Shown here: piece after piece, positions 12,484 to 25,400 of the stretch
Layout of the letters: each line of letters opens with the position of its first letter
How positions within the stretch are numbered: the first letter of the stretch is position 1
Origin: Cordia subcordata
Lineage: Eukaryota; Streptophyta; Magnoliopsida; Boraginales; Cordiaceae
DNA length: 64,000 bases
Assembly: GCA_028554755.1 (NCBI GenBank)
Contig: JAPTOF010000016.1
Location: 12,291,501 to 12,355,500 of the forward strand
Direction: 5' to 3'
Position numbers and translations under genes: made by a program
The notes under the pieces: generated by a model
Databases searched by the model: none
Told to the model about the DNA's origin: nothing
The model's input: the letters and a program-made list of their open reading frames with translations, nothing else

Positions 12484-12712
12484 GGTCAACTTTGGTCAAC
12501 ACTGGTCAAAGTCAACACCGTCCCTAAACACGTACTTTGGAGCAGAATCTGGAAAAACAAAGCCCAAAAACGGACTCAGCACGTCGAAAAACGTGGGGTA
12601 AGGCTTTGGTCAAACTCGGTCAACCCTTGGTCAATGGTCAATGGTCAACGGTCAAAGTCAACCCCGGTCAAACCCTGGTCAACGCTGGTCAACGCCGGTC
12701 AAATGTCAAAAC
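12484..12712 (-). promoter_or_regulatory. Dense W-box-like (TTGACC/T) array in Copia-1 leader
   Basis: On the plus strand I count 13 GGTCAA, two AGTCAA and one TGTCAA in about 230 bases. On the element's sense strand this gives 15 copies of TTGAC[C/T], the core bound by plant WRKY factors. The array lies between the 5' LTR and gag. An imperfect duplication of about 127 bases (AAAACGGA-TCAGCACGT-GAAAAA at about 12440 and 12567) underlies part of it. A regulatory role is inference only. Confidence 0.6.
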
Positions 12713-13244
12713 AGTTTTTTTTTTTTTTTTTTTTTGTTTCAGGACTAAATCTAAGCCCAAATAAAAATTTCTTTTTTATTCTTTTGGCCTAAACTAAGCC
12801 CAAACCCAAAAAAGAAATTTATTATTTTTCTGGCCTAGAACCCAAGCCCAACAAAAAATTAATTAACCCAAGACCCAAGGCCTAGCCAAAATTGGACAAG
12901 GCCACTACCTAGGCCCGATCCAAATAAACCCAAAGCCTACAAACCCTAAACCTGCTTTACAAACTTGAACCAATTTCCAAAAAATAATACCTGAATACCA
13001 AAAACCAACCTCAAGATCACGCGAACTCTATCTTCTTCGCTTGTTCTTCAAACCCAAACACGAACCAGGACCCGCCGACGCAAGTTTCCACTCCAACCAC
13101 CAACGCTCAACGTAGACAGCACCGGAGCACTCCTCGCCGAACAAAGACCTTTGTTTAGTTAGGCACCATTTGGATTTGAGAAATTTTGGTTTCACAGTGA
13201 GTTTTGATTTTTCCTTTTTCCCTCAAGCAGCGGAATATATCTAA
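12713..13244 (-). other. Copia-1 untranslated leader
   Basis: Between primer-binding site and W-box-like array. Contains a homopolymer T run at about 12715-12735 (A on the sense strand) and AAGCCCAA/GGCCTA-type short repeats. No recognisable ORF. Confidence 0.6.
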
Positions 13245-13256
13245 GCTCTGATACCA
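13245..13256 (-). other. Copia-1 primer-binding site (initiator Met tRNA)
   Basis: TGGTATCAGAGC on the minus strand, three bases inside the 5' LTR. This is the standard complement to the 3' end of plant initiator tRNA-Met used by Ty1/copia elements, and it fixes the orientation. Confidence 0.95.
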
Positions 13257-13259
13257 GTT

Positions 13260-13630
13260 TGTTGGGGAAAAACATGCAAGCACGAAGAATACGAGAAGAA
13301 ATAACGGACACAAGAAATTACGTGGTTCGGCTTTGAAGCCTACGTCCATGGGCAACAGAGAATAATTATATTATTGATCACGAATGCTACAAGGCTCTCT
13401 CACTTTGGTTTCTCTCACCCCACATACCATAAGAGGTATGAACCTCTACACCCCCATGGGGTGCGACCCTAAGGCACCAAATACAATGTCCTAGCCCCTA
13501 TTTATAGTATACAAATATCCTAATCCGTATTCTACAAGGATAAGGAAACAGTATACTACTAGAAAAAATAAACAGTATACTACAAGGAAAAGGACACATA
13601 TTAATTATATAATACGGGCCACATTCAACA
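13260..13630 (-). repeat. Copia-1 5' LTR
   Basis: 371 bp, the transcription-start LTR of this minus-strand element. A TATAAATA box lies at 13506-13499 on the minus strand. It borders the primer-binding site at its inner edge. Confidence 0.95.
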
Positions 13631-13635
13631 TATTC
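13631..13635. repeat. Target-site duplication of Copia-1, right copy
   Basis: TATTC, identical to 8005-8009. After removal of the element the flanks rejoin into a plausible AT-rich target. Confidence 0.85.
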
Positions 13636-13754
13636 TTTTATTTTTTCCCCAAAAAAAAGAGTAGAACATTTAGCTCAGTTACATGTTGATGTGGACAGGA
13701 TTTTGCTTCCAAACTCCCAAACTCTCTACTCCCGTCTCTCATTCAACGTAACAC

Positions 13755-14000
13755 TCTAAGAGCCTGTTTGGATTAGCTTATAAAATGGCAAAACTAGCTT
13801 CTAAGTAAAAAAAGAGAAATTACAAGTTTGGCAACACATTTTATAAGCATTTTTTGATAGTTTATAAGATGGGGGGGAAAAAAAAAAACACCAATCTATC
13901 AGTTTTTTCTTTAAGGGCTTATAACTGCTCTTTTGAACCTCTTTGGCTAAGCTTATAAACTAGTCAAACTAACTTATAAGTCAAAAAAGAAAATTTATTT
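13755..14000. mobile_element. Partial TGTTTGG/CTTATAAG-type MITE
   Basis: GAGCCTGTTTGGATTAGCTTAT near 13760 and a second end-like CTTTGGCTAAGCTTATAA near 13943 resemble, in reverse orientation, the segment at 6170-6290 of the element at 5805-6393, including AAGGGCTTATAA and a poly-T/ATCAGTTTTTT run. No matching opposite end was found, so it looks truncated or nested. Confidence 0.5.
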
Positions 14001-14202
14001 GTTTAGCAATATACCTTAAAATTAAACTGTTGTTATGGAACAAGATATGCAAAACGAAAAGAGTAGGAGGTCATGGGGATTTACTTACCTTTGCACGTAA
14101 TGACACCTGAGCTTATCTTCGACATGGTTTTTTGAAAATCGATACTTTTGGGTTTGGAGGAGAAAGGAGCTTAATTGGTCGCTTTCACTGCTCAGTGTTC
14201 AT

Positions 14203-14259
<57 letters not shown>

Positions 14260-14938
14260 GCCAGCTGTAGATTCGAGCATCTAATTGTTATATAAAAATG
14301 TTTTCAATGTGATGATTTTTTTAATTTTTATCAGACTGCTGCGAAAGATGCCATTTTGATGTATCGATACTATGTCCCACTTTAAAATATTTATGGAGCA
14401 AATTATAGAGCCAAGCTGGGCTGGCCCCTTCGTTGGATGTGAACACATTGTCATTCGTTTTCCTCTATTTGGATTTTACATTATCTTTTTACTAAAAATT
14501 TAAATTTATTTGAGTGATCACCTCATTTAAAAAGTTAAGTTTATAAAGAGAATGTTGATTTATTTACTTATGTACTTAACAAAAATAATAATGAATTATT
14601 TAATTATTTTATAATAACATATGATTAGTATATCACCATTTTATTTTTCTCATTGTTACATATCGCCTTTTTATTTCTTCGGACTTACTTTTATATATAA
14701 TAAAAATTTGTATATTGAATGCCTAATCTCTTGTCTATATGATAAAAAATTTATCATGTAAGAAAGGTTAATGAGACAAAGGTTGATATATAATAATGTT
14801 CATAACATCTAATGTTATATAAAAATTTTAACGCCAGTAACTATCCAAATTATTTTATTATAATTGTAATTCACATTATTATATGGCTCAATCTCTCTCC
14901 TATGATTATTCTGAAGGGACCCAAATCTTGATTCTTGA

Positions 14939-15010
<72 letters not shown>

Positions 15011-15603
15011 CTAAAGTATTTTAAATTCTAAAATCATTTTAATCTATCTGAAAAATGTTCTTATAGAAATGTTAAATTATGAATTTTCAATATTATTAAA
15101 CAAAAATCCTGAATTTATCACTAGGCTTGATCTCAAAACCAGAAAAGCTTCGGATTCTTTGTTTTAAAGAAGGTTGCTCATGCGACATGAGCACATCAAG
15201 CGTGGCATTTTTTTAGTCCAACATATCTTGCGGAAGGTACGAAATATTTTTCGATTTAAAAAATACCTACATTAAACATTAAAAATGAATAAACAAAAAG
15301 TAATTCCAACTTGATCCAAGAACAACAACAGTAAACCTAGTGGGGTTTTTTCCTTTTTGTCAGAATAATACAAAATTGAAACCATTTTGATCTCTCTAAA
15401 CAAAATTATCCGTATGTAAATTTTAATTTATGAATTTTTAATATCATTAAACAAACAGACTGAATTAATCAATAGTCTAAATCTCAAAATCAAAGAAGCT
15501 TTGGATTCTTTCTTTTAAAGATTGATCCTCGGTCCGAAACCTATTTTCTTATTTCTTTTATTTTACGAGAATATTTTTACTAAATCCCATTAATAGATTT
15601 ACT
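14001..15603. other. AT-rich intergenic with two microsatellites
   Basis: An (AT)n run at 14215-14255 and an (AC)n-(AT)n run at 14937-15008. The sequences near 15040-15130 and 15380-15500 (TTTTAATCT...AAACAAAAATCCTGAAT...CTCAAAACCAGAAAAGCTT) are diverged direct repeats of each other. No gene recognised. Confidence 0.6.
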
Positions 15604-16338
15604 TAGGCACCATTTAACAATACCAGAAAATAATGTTTTAAGTAGCTTTTAGAGTTTTGACTTGGTCAACACACACTGTTCTCCAAGTTGTTGTAGTTCA
15701 ATAAAATTTTTAATGTTTTAATTAACTTTTCCCAAACGCTAAAAATTTTAATATTTTATATAACTTTAAGTATTTCATCTTTTTTTTTTAAAAAAAAACA
15801 ATTCTACCCTTTCTCCTTTTGTTGGTGATCTTAGTCTCTTTTTAATCTCTCTACACTTTTACCTTTATTTTTTCAAATATAAGTGAAAAAAAATACACAA
15901 ATTAACTTCAAATTTTATTCACATAAAAATATACTACAAAATTATTATTTTATTTTGATAAAATAAATTTTAAATCTAATAAAATATCTTTTATAATATT
16001 AATACAAATTCTTTATCAAAAAATTTAATTTTTTATGCTTTAACAATAAACTATTATTATAAAAAAAAAACCTATATCTAATTATAGAATAAATTATCTT
16101 ATTATAATAATGGTAATGGTAATTATAATTATCAAAACATGACAATAATACTAACATGACATCAATGTCCCTTTTGTCATTTTATTTTTAGCATATAATC
16201 TAATAGTCAATTTTACCGAACATATTTTGCTCAATTAGCTATTTAAATAGTTATCAGCTAATAGCAAAACTTTAATAGTTATCAACTACCCAAATAGCTA
16301 TGAGCTAATCTAATAACTAGTTGTACAAAATAGGCCCT
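15604..16338 (+). mobile_element. Non-autonomous hAT-like element, copy A
   Basis: The left end TTAGGCACCATTTAACAA and right end AAAATAGGCCC are diverged inverted ends. The interior shares, in the same order, TTTTGACTTGGT, TATCTAATTATAGAATAAATTATC and AGCTATTAGCTAATAG-like stretches with the copy at 27136-27904. About 735 bp with no ORF. A target duplication is not clear; the hAT assignment rests on the end sequence and is tentative. Confidence 0.55.
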
Positions 16339-19300
16339 TGAATACCTTGCAAAGAAGACAAGAAAGAAAGTAATACAATTTAATTCTTACTAATTGTAGT
16401 TACAGTTGCTTCATCTTATACAAAAAAGAATAAGTATATTTTACATCAATTTTTACATTAATTAAATAAATAAAACTAATTCATTTAAAAATACTAATGA
16501 GCATATTTAGAGATACTATTTTAGAAATACTATATAGGTCAATATTGGCAAGAATGAGAAAAGCCAAAAACATGAAAGAACAGCTCTTTTTGTTGTTTCA
16601 TCCTTAGAGAAAAATTAATGTGTAGGTAGGTAACACATATTTCTAAACTATTTGAATAAACTATGTAGAGATTATACAAATAAGTTCGGATTTGTTATGA
16701 TCTCTTGACAAATACCCATAGGTAATTCATAAATATCTATATAGTTTATTTAGGAAATATGTAAATTATGTACATATATTTGTATATTATACTAAAAAAT
16801 TTATTCATATATAGGTGACATGTTGTCATCACTAAAAATAATTATGATGTGGCATGTTGAGCTCAAAGCGTGGTGTTTTGAAGGAAAAGTTACATCAGTT
16901 ACTAAGTTGACTAATTACTGAGGAGTTGCCAAGAGAATATGGGCACAAAACAAGGAATGATGCAAGCGGTTACAAAATTATAGTTACTACAAAAGAAAAG
17001 AAACAAAATTGCACAAAGGATCCAACGATCACACAACTTATCAGTCCTTTATAAGTTTTTTTTACTTTACATTCCTAGCCTAGCCATTCCTAGCCTATCC
17101 TAACATAACATAAAATAGCAATAGTGTAGCCTAATTTGGGACGCATTTAAAAAGCCACCTTATAATTAAATTTTAGCGTAAATGGTTGTATTACATAATT
17201 AGACATATTTGTCTAACCAATTAATTACTTGGTCATAGGTGAATTGATGCAATTGAATTTTAATACACTCTCCATTCTCGTGGGGGATGAGTGAATTGGT
17301 GTAATACTATCCAACAATTTTTTCTGTTTTTTCATTCTTTTTATATGTAGTATGCGCAACTGTAAATGAATATAGGTAATAAATATAAATAAATAAATTT
17401 AAATAAAATTAAGATAAATAAATAAATAAAAATATATAAATATAGAATAAATGAAAATTATGAATAAATATAAATATAAATAAATTTTTTAAGAAATATA
17501 AAATGTATATAATTTTGAAAATTTTAATAGAGTTTTAATTATTACTAAATATTATTATATTTTGGAAAATAATATTTAATTTTAAAAATATTAGTAATAG
17601 ATAATATTTAGTTTCATAGATTATATTTATAATTCATAATATTTTAATAATTTACATATTTTTATAATAAATAATATTTTATTTTAAATATTTTTAGCAA
17701 ATAATATTTTTGAATATTCATTAGGATTAATATGAATTTTAAAAATAAATATTTATTTTTGAAATTAAACTATTTAATTATGTAATTACTAACTCTATAA
17801 ACATGACATATAAAATTAATATATAATTGCGCTGTCATTACCAAACACGTCTTTTGATTTAAGTTATTATGTAATTACTAAATGGTGTAATTACTACCCT
17901 AATAATTACACTACCTACTAATTAAACCGTGGTGTTTAAATAGATCCTTAGTTTAAGTGTAGCTTACTTTCGTGTTAACTGTAGCTTAGTTTCACGCTTT
18001 CTTATTGTGTAATTTCACTTCCCGGCCTGTAGTTACCAGTAATTTAACTTGACATAGTATTGTAGTTCTAATCAAGCAAATAGTTCTGTCCTTGTACAAT
18101 AGAGATTTCAATTATAATGACACCACTTTTTTCTTTCTAAATGTCTTTATTTCCGGTGGCATTTGTTCACGACTATAATGATTTATCAATTAAAAAGACA
18201 AAAACGTGAAGTTGTAAGTGTACTTCTCCATTTTTCATAGGAACTCGAAGTCTATACAAGATCCACTGTCAATGACTAGATGCTTTTCTTAGTAAGATCA
18301 GAGTTGGAAGTCGGGGTCTAGTTAAAACAGCTCTATAAAAATTAGTCCAAACGAAAAGATTTTCATCGAATTTGTTTCTGACCTTCAAACAATAACAAGC
18401 TTCCTTTTTGGTTTAGAAAGACATTTGCATTGATCATTAGAAACAAACAAACAAACAATAAGTCAGCCCAGCTTGATCCATGGAGAGCCACAAGAAACAT
18501 ATTTTGTTTTTTCTGTTTGTTTATTTTTTTTCGTTTCTCAGGTCGTGGGAAACTTGGTGTTGATAATTGAATCGCATATTTCTTGCTTCCAGAATATTTA
18601 CCACGTGCAACAGTTTGGTAGATCTATTTCTGAGAGCTCTAATTAATGTTCTGAAGAACTTTCCTGATGTCATCCTCAGTGATATGCCTCATCTCCCAAA
18701 GGCACACTGAGTTTCTCACAGGCCACAGCCCTTCCGAAAGACGTTTAGCATTATTCCATGGAAAACTGTCTTTCTATTAATTCCATAATCTCCTATGCAC
18801 ACAAGATCTTTACCGAATATCTTTATCCAACACATCTTAAGCGTCATAATAATAATAATAATAATAATAATGCCAACTCAGCAGAAGCATTATTTTTAAA
18901 TAGGCAAATCACAAATCGAAAAGAAAATCTATAAATAAACTACTTGTCATGCGGTCAAAATTGGTAGTTCACGAGTCTATTTAACGATCGTATTTAATTC
19001 TAGACAACATTAAATATTGTTATCACTGAGTGAGAGCATATATATATATAATAATGTGGCTCAATTATTGTAGTCAGCAAGCATGATATATATAAATTAC
19101 TACATATATGAAATTCTCAAAAATAATCGAAGTTCACAACCTTCATGTTAAACCCTCATTGTTACTGCTACAAAAAAAAGGAGTATGCAATTACCAACTG
19201 CATTGCCAACTCTTGAGAAAGAATAATCTTTTCTAAATAAATTACAGTGAGAAGAACTAGATTTCATGGTCAACCACATTCCAGTATTCAAGCAAGGAGA

Positions 19301-19451
19301 CAAAAGAACCCCGCGATGACACCATCTTTTCTTTTCGCTTCACCGGAGGTCGGAAATGGAGGGAGAGAGGATGAATATGGTGCGGAAGGGGATGTTACCG
19401 GCAGAAAGGTTGCCTGTGAAATTTCTCAGGCTGAAAGGTTGTCCACAGGGC
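16339..19451. other. Intergenic region downstream of eIF3L
   Basis: AT-rich with AAT/ATA simple repeats near 17380-17700 and a (TAA)n run at 18848-18871. The last few hundred bases should hold the eIF3L 3' UTR and polyadenylation site on the minus strand, but no signal could be fixed. No other gene recognised. Confidence 0.5.
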
Positions 19452-22400
19452 TTATTCTAGCTTTACCCTGTCGAGATCTGTTATTATCCCTTCGAGCTGT
19501 AACATGACATAAAGAAAATCAGACCAGATAGAACCTTGAATCTTTTAAGCACAAAGGGCTAACGAAAACTTTTGCTGCAAGTGACATAGTATACCTTGGC
19601 AATCTGACGTAAAAAGTAATCCCCGTATCGCTTTGCTGGTTTGGATTCGGTAACATGAATCATATCCTACAATGAAAATACATTATGAGACGCATAAAGG
19701 AAAACTGTGTACTTTAAATACCAAATGACCAGTGCTTCAGAAGCTGTTCTAGATCCTCTTTTGCATTATGTCATATCACTGTCAGGACTCAGAATTATTC
19801 AGTCATCATCATAACTCCTGCTACTAATTAACCCTGCTTTATCATGTCATAAACTCTTACCATTTTCGAAAGCAAACATCATATACAGATAGTCAAGTAA
19901 ACCCTGCTTGTGATTATGCAACTACCATGTCTATACTCTGTATATGGTGGAAAGCAAATGCATTCAAACATACAATCATGCTACTTCAAATAATTTACAG
20001 AAAAATTAAATGGATCTCTTTAAGGTGACAGCTAACATTGCTCAACCACAAAACATATTTAAAATACAGTAAACAGGAAACTTGTTCAATGCACAAATCT
20101 GAACAAACTTACATCATCAATATAGAAGTCCACATCAGCATTCGATATAATTTTTCCATCAGAATCAACACAATGGGTCTTGTGCTTATATGTCATTAAG
20201 ATGGTCCTGAAAAACACAAATTGAATCTGTTAAATTATCGCATTTTACATAGGCATTCCATCTACAAGTCAGAATTAATCCTTAAGACATCTGACCTCAA
20301 AGTTGGTTCATCCACTTCCATGTAGGTTGCGAGCTTTGCAAGGGAAATGGTGGAGTACACTTTTAGGAAGGTACGAACACCAGATAATAACTGCTGCTGC
20401 TTGACTTCATAAAGGAACAACTTCAACTGAAGTCTATAAGCATCCTGAAAGCAACCAATTCTGTGTTAAGGGCCTTGGTAGGTCAAAACAGCACATTAAG
20501 AATAACAGCATCAGAAGCTAAGGTTGTGTTTGGTTTGCATGTTTTCTTTTTTCATTTTCCAATTTTCATTTTTCATTTTTATTTCTTGAAAACAATTTTC
20601 ATTTTCTGTTTCCTAAAATTTAGAGAATGTGTTTGGTTAACAAAAGTGTTTTTCTTTTTAATGTTTATTTACAAAATTGCCACCTTGTTTTTTAAATTTT
20701 TTGGAGATATTTACAAAATTGCCACCTTATTTTCTAATTTTTTTCATATATTTACAAAATTGCCACCTCGTTTTCTATTTTTTTTTATATATTTAAAAAA
20801 CTGCCACCTTATTTTTTTAAATCTTTTAGAATCATTTACAAAACTGCCACCTTGTTTTCTACATCTTTTAGAATTATTTACAAAATTACCACCTTTTTTT
20901 CAGAGAAAACACTTTTTTTATGTTTTCTATTTTCCTAGAAAACTGTTTTCTGTTTTCTGAAAATGAAAACGAAAATAATTAACCAAATGAGTTTTCTGTC
21001 TTAGTTTTCATTTTTCATGAAAATAAAAATAGAAAACAGGCAAACCAAAAGCACCCTAAAGGTCCTACAATTTGTGAGTACACTATCATCTAGTCCTTCA
21101 TAATACTGTTGATATCATCGGAAGTTTAAGGCAAAGACAGGATAGAAAGGAACCAGGAAAAGTATCAAGTCAGATGCCCTAGGAGCAAAATTAATTCCAC
21201 ACAACTTATAGTCAAAGACGTCTAAAGTATATTCACCTGGACCTGATATGTCCATTTGCGCATTATAATAAATATATGGTTGCAGCGTGAAAAATTCAAA
21301 TATTGCCTACTGCTGTTGAACTGAAACTAACCTCTCCTATATCTTTATAGCATCAAAGTTGAGAGAGAGGGGGAGTGATGAGAGGTAAATCTCAAGATTT
21401 ACTCATTATCCCATAAATTATTACCCACCCAGTACATAGGTCACTTGCACAACTTCTTTTTAAGTCAGAAAACAAACTTAGTAGAGCACAAAGAACATAC
21501 TTCAACATCGAAGTCAGAAAACAAACTTGCTAGGCAGAGAAGAACATGCTTTGAGATTCACCAGAAGTTCATACAAGTCATAGGCATACAGAACACTTTA
21601 CCAATGAGCCATCCATAGGACTGACCCACAAAATATGCAAATTTCCTTACTTTATGACTACAGTGGAAAGAAATAGATTCCTGACTTTTGTTAGATCTCA
21701 AGAGAAGGCACATCAAAGAGCAGAGGCATAACACATCACAAAATTAAGTTGTTTTAACCAGGGTAATTCTCTAAGTTTTCCCTTTATGTTTTAAGAACAG
21801 GGACATGAAAATGACAATGAACAGTTGCCCACAAGCGTGAAGTGGACAAGAAGATCAATTGCAGTTTGAACATAAATATGATTAATATGGTAAGACCATA
21901 CCTGGTTGTAGTTCACGAGAGGCTCCTCAAAACTTGAAGCAGATGGCGTAATGAACTTGGGACATGCATAAGAGAAAAGCTCATCGTAAAGAGCAAAAGC
22001 CTCATCATCATATCTCTGCATTCTTAACATTTTGTCACCATACTTCTCCCGCAACTGAGAGTTCACAGTCTCCTCAACAAGTTTCACTTGTGGGCAAAGA
22101 GACAGACAGATTGCCAGCAGGGCATACATTTGCTCGTTCTTCTTCAATATCTGCTCATACTGAGGAGATTTCTGGTGATATTGCTTAGTCTTGTGAATGT
22201 ATAAGAGAATTTTATTAAATTCTCGAATGGCCTCCACATACCTGTAAGAGAGAAAATAATCTTGTTTTAAACTTTTGAATAAATGAAACATAACAAATAC
22301 TACTCCTCCCTCTCTCTCATAGTCCATCCCCCCACCCCTCTCTCCTTTCCTTTTCAAGTACAGAGATCATTCTTTTCCATAAGATAACAAACAAGCAAGA

Positions 22401-25400
22401 TAATTGACGTAGATAGCATATAAGAATGTATAGATAACCTAAGTTACATATGTACTTGATCTTAAGGCTGCTCCTTGCACCCCCATTTTTGTCAATTAAT
22501 AAATTTTTATTTTTCAAAAAAAAAAGAAAAAAAGAAAAGAATCACGCCAGCCTCAATGCTGGTTTTCGAAGAAAAATGCCACCAAGAAGTCCCAATACGA
22601 TTCCATAATGCTAAGTTGCATAAATAATTGAGAAAGAAGACACCATATTTTTCCTGTTGTAGCAAAAATCCAAAAAAATCTTATGCAAATTTGTCTGTCA
22701 TGCGTGATGGTAATAAAGGTGGAAAGTTGAGTTACTAAAGGAAGAACTTGTCATCACACAAAACTAGGTGGAAAGTGTCAGTGTCCAATGCGTGTCGGGA
22801 GAGTATCAGTGTCTAACACGTGTCGGGAGAATACCAGTGCATGGACCCAGAAATGTGATCCTTTTGAGACTCAGTGCTTCATAGCATTTGACAATAGGCC
22901 ATCGGGTTCCCCACTATAAAAGATATTATGAAGTATTAACCAACTACTGTGCAACCAAATGGATGAGAACAGCATTACATATGCCTTGATAGAGTTCAAT
23001 TAGAACTGACATTTTTCATAATACATATTTACCATTTAAGAGTCAAAACAAGGTTCTGCAACTTCTAAGGGCCAAAAATTCCAAGACACAGTTAAGCAGA
23101 GCTATCAGTACTAAAATGAAACCAAAAAAAAAAAAAAAAAGAAGCAACAATAACAATGAAACATTGCGAATCATGAGTAGACGATGGATAAGTTACTACT
23201 GTCAGGTTAAGACGATACCAGCAAAATGATTAGTATAATATATTCAAGAATTCTAAGGAGTTACAAAAGCATGGACAATGATTGTATAGTCATAATATGC
23301 AACGAGTACATGTAACCATTTTTAGAATCACACAATTCCTTTTTACATAAAGGGTGTTGCATCAAAGATCACAATATCAGTAAAAGTAAATATCTAACAA
23401 AATTTTCAGCAAAGGAAAGCAATGAACAAAAGTAGTCTTAGTTCTGGACCTATGTAGCTCTTATCACCAGTCACAGAGAGAGTTTATGTTAGGGTAGCTT
23501 CATTCAGCATGTTTGGAAAAGAAAACAAGAATCAGCAGCCTAAAAGTTGCCTTTCAGTTTAGAAGAAAAATTACCTGAAATGTTTACTTAAATCCAAAAA
23601 ATAAAAATTTTAATTTAACACTTGAGCAGATCAACAGATGAATCACGAGAAGCTGATATCTCGTGAATGAATTAGATCCATTTATATATTCTAGGAAGAG
23701 ATTTTTCAGGCAGCTTACATTTAATTCTCAATTCAAAGAACCTCCTCCAGCATTCCAAAGATCATAATAATCAGCATGAGATAAAAGACAATAAATTCTT
23801 GAAAATCGGATAATAATCTGTCCAATCCATCAACATAACTCATGTATATAAAAAAATGTCAGTTATTGCAAAATGAATATGTAAAGAGACAAGTGATTCT
23901 CATTTACAGCCATAAAAATGAAAGTCATACCTTCGCAACATGAGATTGGCAAACCCATAATGATATATGGTGGTAATGTGGCTTCCAATAACACTGGTGA
24001 AAACACCGTGTTGACTTATGTCAATCGGAAGTAAGCACTTCAGGCCAGTATGATAATCACCCAGCAGACAATGGACTCTAAGCAAGCCTATCATGCTGAA
24101 ATACCCTAATACCTTCAATACATTACTTCCACCATTGTAGTCATATCCATCAGTGGCAGTAAACTCTTCAAGGCCTTCCTTCTCCCGCTCCAAGATTTGT
24201 ATGATTGCTGATTTCTCTACAAGTGCTTGCAAGAAGTTGAGAACACCATATACATTCCAAGCCTGGCAAAAGAAGATTTTATTCAAGAAAGTTAGTTCTA
24301 AAAGTTAGAACGAAGACTATTTGATAATAATATCATCTAACACAAGAAAACAGTGCAGTTTCCAGCTGGAACAACTTTTTCAACATGCTAACAGATACAT
24401 CTTTACCAAGTATATAATAAGCAAGTAAACTAAAAGGTACTATAAGGGGGTGCACATAAAGCATTGCACAAGGTCTTACAATTCACTGCCTCACTATGCT
24501 AACCCAAGCAACTGAGAAAGTCATAAATAGATCCATTCTTTTCATTGAAAAACCATATCAGCCAAGTTACATGTCATAAATCCTATTAAATTAAATTTAT
24601 GGTGCAGATATTGCTAAATGCTCTTACATCTGCTTTTAAAATCTTAATGCTCTTCCATATAAACAAGCAGAGAAGAGAAGCTGAGCATCTAAGCCGTAAC
24701 ATCTGGATAATATTACACTAAATCAAGAAAGAGTATGTTTACCATTTCAATGACAACAAAATACTCTTAATTATTATCACAGACTCTAACTTCATTTGAA
24801 AAATGGCAGCATTTACCAACTAAAGCTAAAAGAAAAAGACAAAGGGGAAAACCAAAGCTACTACACAATATATCACACGCTATAAGAAGTAATTAGCAAT
24901 CAGGGAAGAAAGGACTGAACAAGAATCTATAATTTTAAATCACTCTACAAAATCAAATGTAAGGTATAAAAAGAAAAAAGGCAAATTTGTTCCTGGCTGA
25001 TACCTGATCATACTGCTTGAGAAGTGCAATCTCCTGCTCTGTCTTGCTCTTCATCTTAGCACGATATTGACAAAATGATTGGAATTGATACACAAATTCA
25101 TCAACCATGTCCCACAACCACTGGTTTGGCAATTGCATATTCACCACCCCATGCAACACAACCTATACCAGCCACATATTCATGTCAGATGTATATTCAT
25201 GTTGAGAACTCCACACCAAGACACAGCTTCCCAAGATCCAGCCTTTTCCCCTTGGGGTCGTGGTAATACCCATCCTTTTGTTTACTTTGATTCAGGATAA
25301 GGCCCCCGCCTTAATTGTCAATTTTTGGGGTTTCAACAAAGGGTATTCTTTACCCATGTTTTTAAAATGACGAGGAGACAACTTATAAGTGCAAACATGG

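Larger units (their letters stand above)
8010..13630 (-). mobile_element. Copia-1: structurally complete Ty1/copia LTR retrotransposon
   Basis: Two near-identical LTRs (TG...CA ends) enclose a primer-binding site, gag, protease, integrase, reverse transcriptase, RNase H and a polypurine tract in Ty1/copia order, read on the minus strand. TATTC occurs directly on both sides (8005-8009 and 13631-13635) as a 5-bp target duplication. LTRs differ by 8 substitutions and one 2-bp indel, which indicates a fairly recent insertion. Domain order and sequence resemble the Tork/Tnt1 group, an inference. The coding frame is broken in several places. The leader holds an unusual W-box array. Confidence 0.95.

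Noticed and set aside
12418..12792. Plus-strand ORF of 124 codons across the GGTCAA array
   Set aside because: It is antisense to the Copia-1 leader and composed of the repeat itself.
14215..15008. Long (AT)n tracts as a cruciform origin or scaffold attachment region
   Set aside because: Simple microsatellites are the plainest explanation; no other supporting motif was seen.
20463..20960. 165-codon plus-strand ORF with repeated Lys-Ile-Ala-Thr-Leu segments
   Set aside because: It is the 41-bp minisatellite of a MITE inside an eIF3L intron, antisense to the gene; no protein family resembles it.
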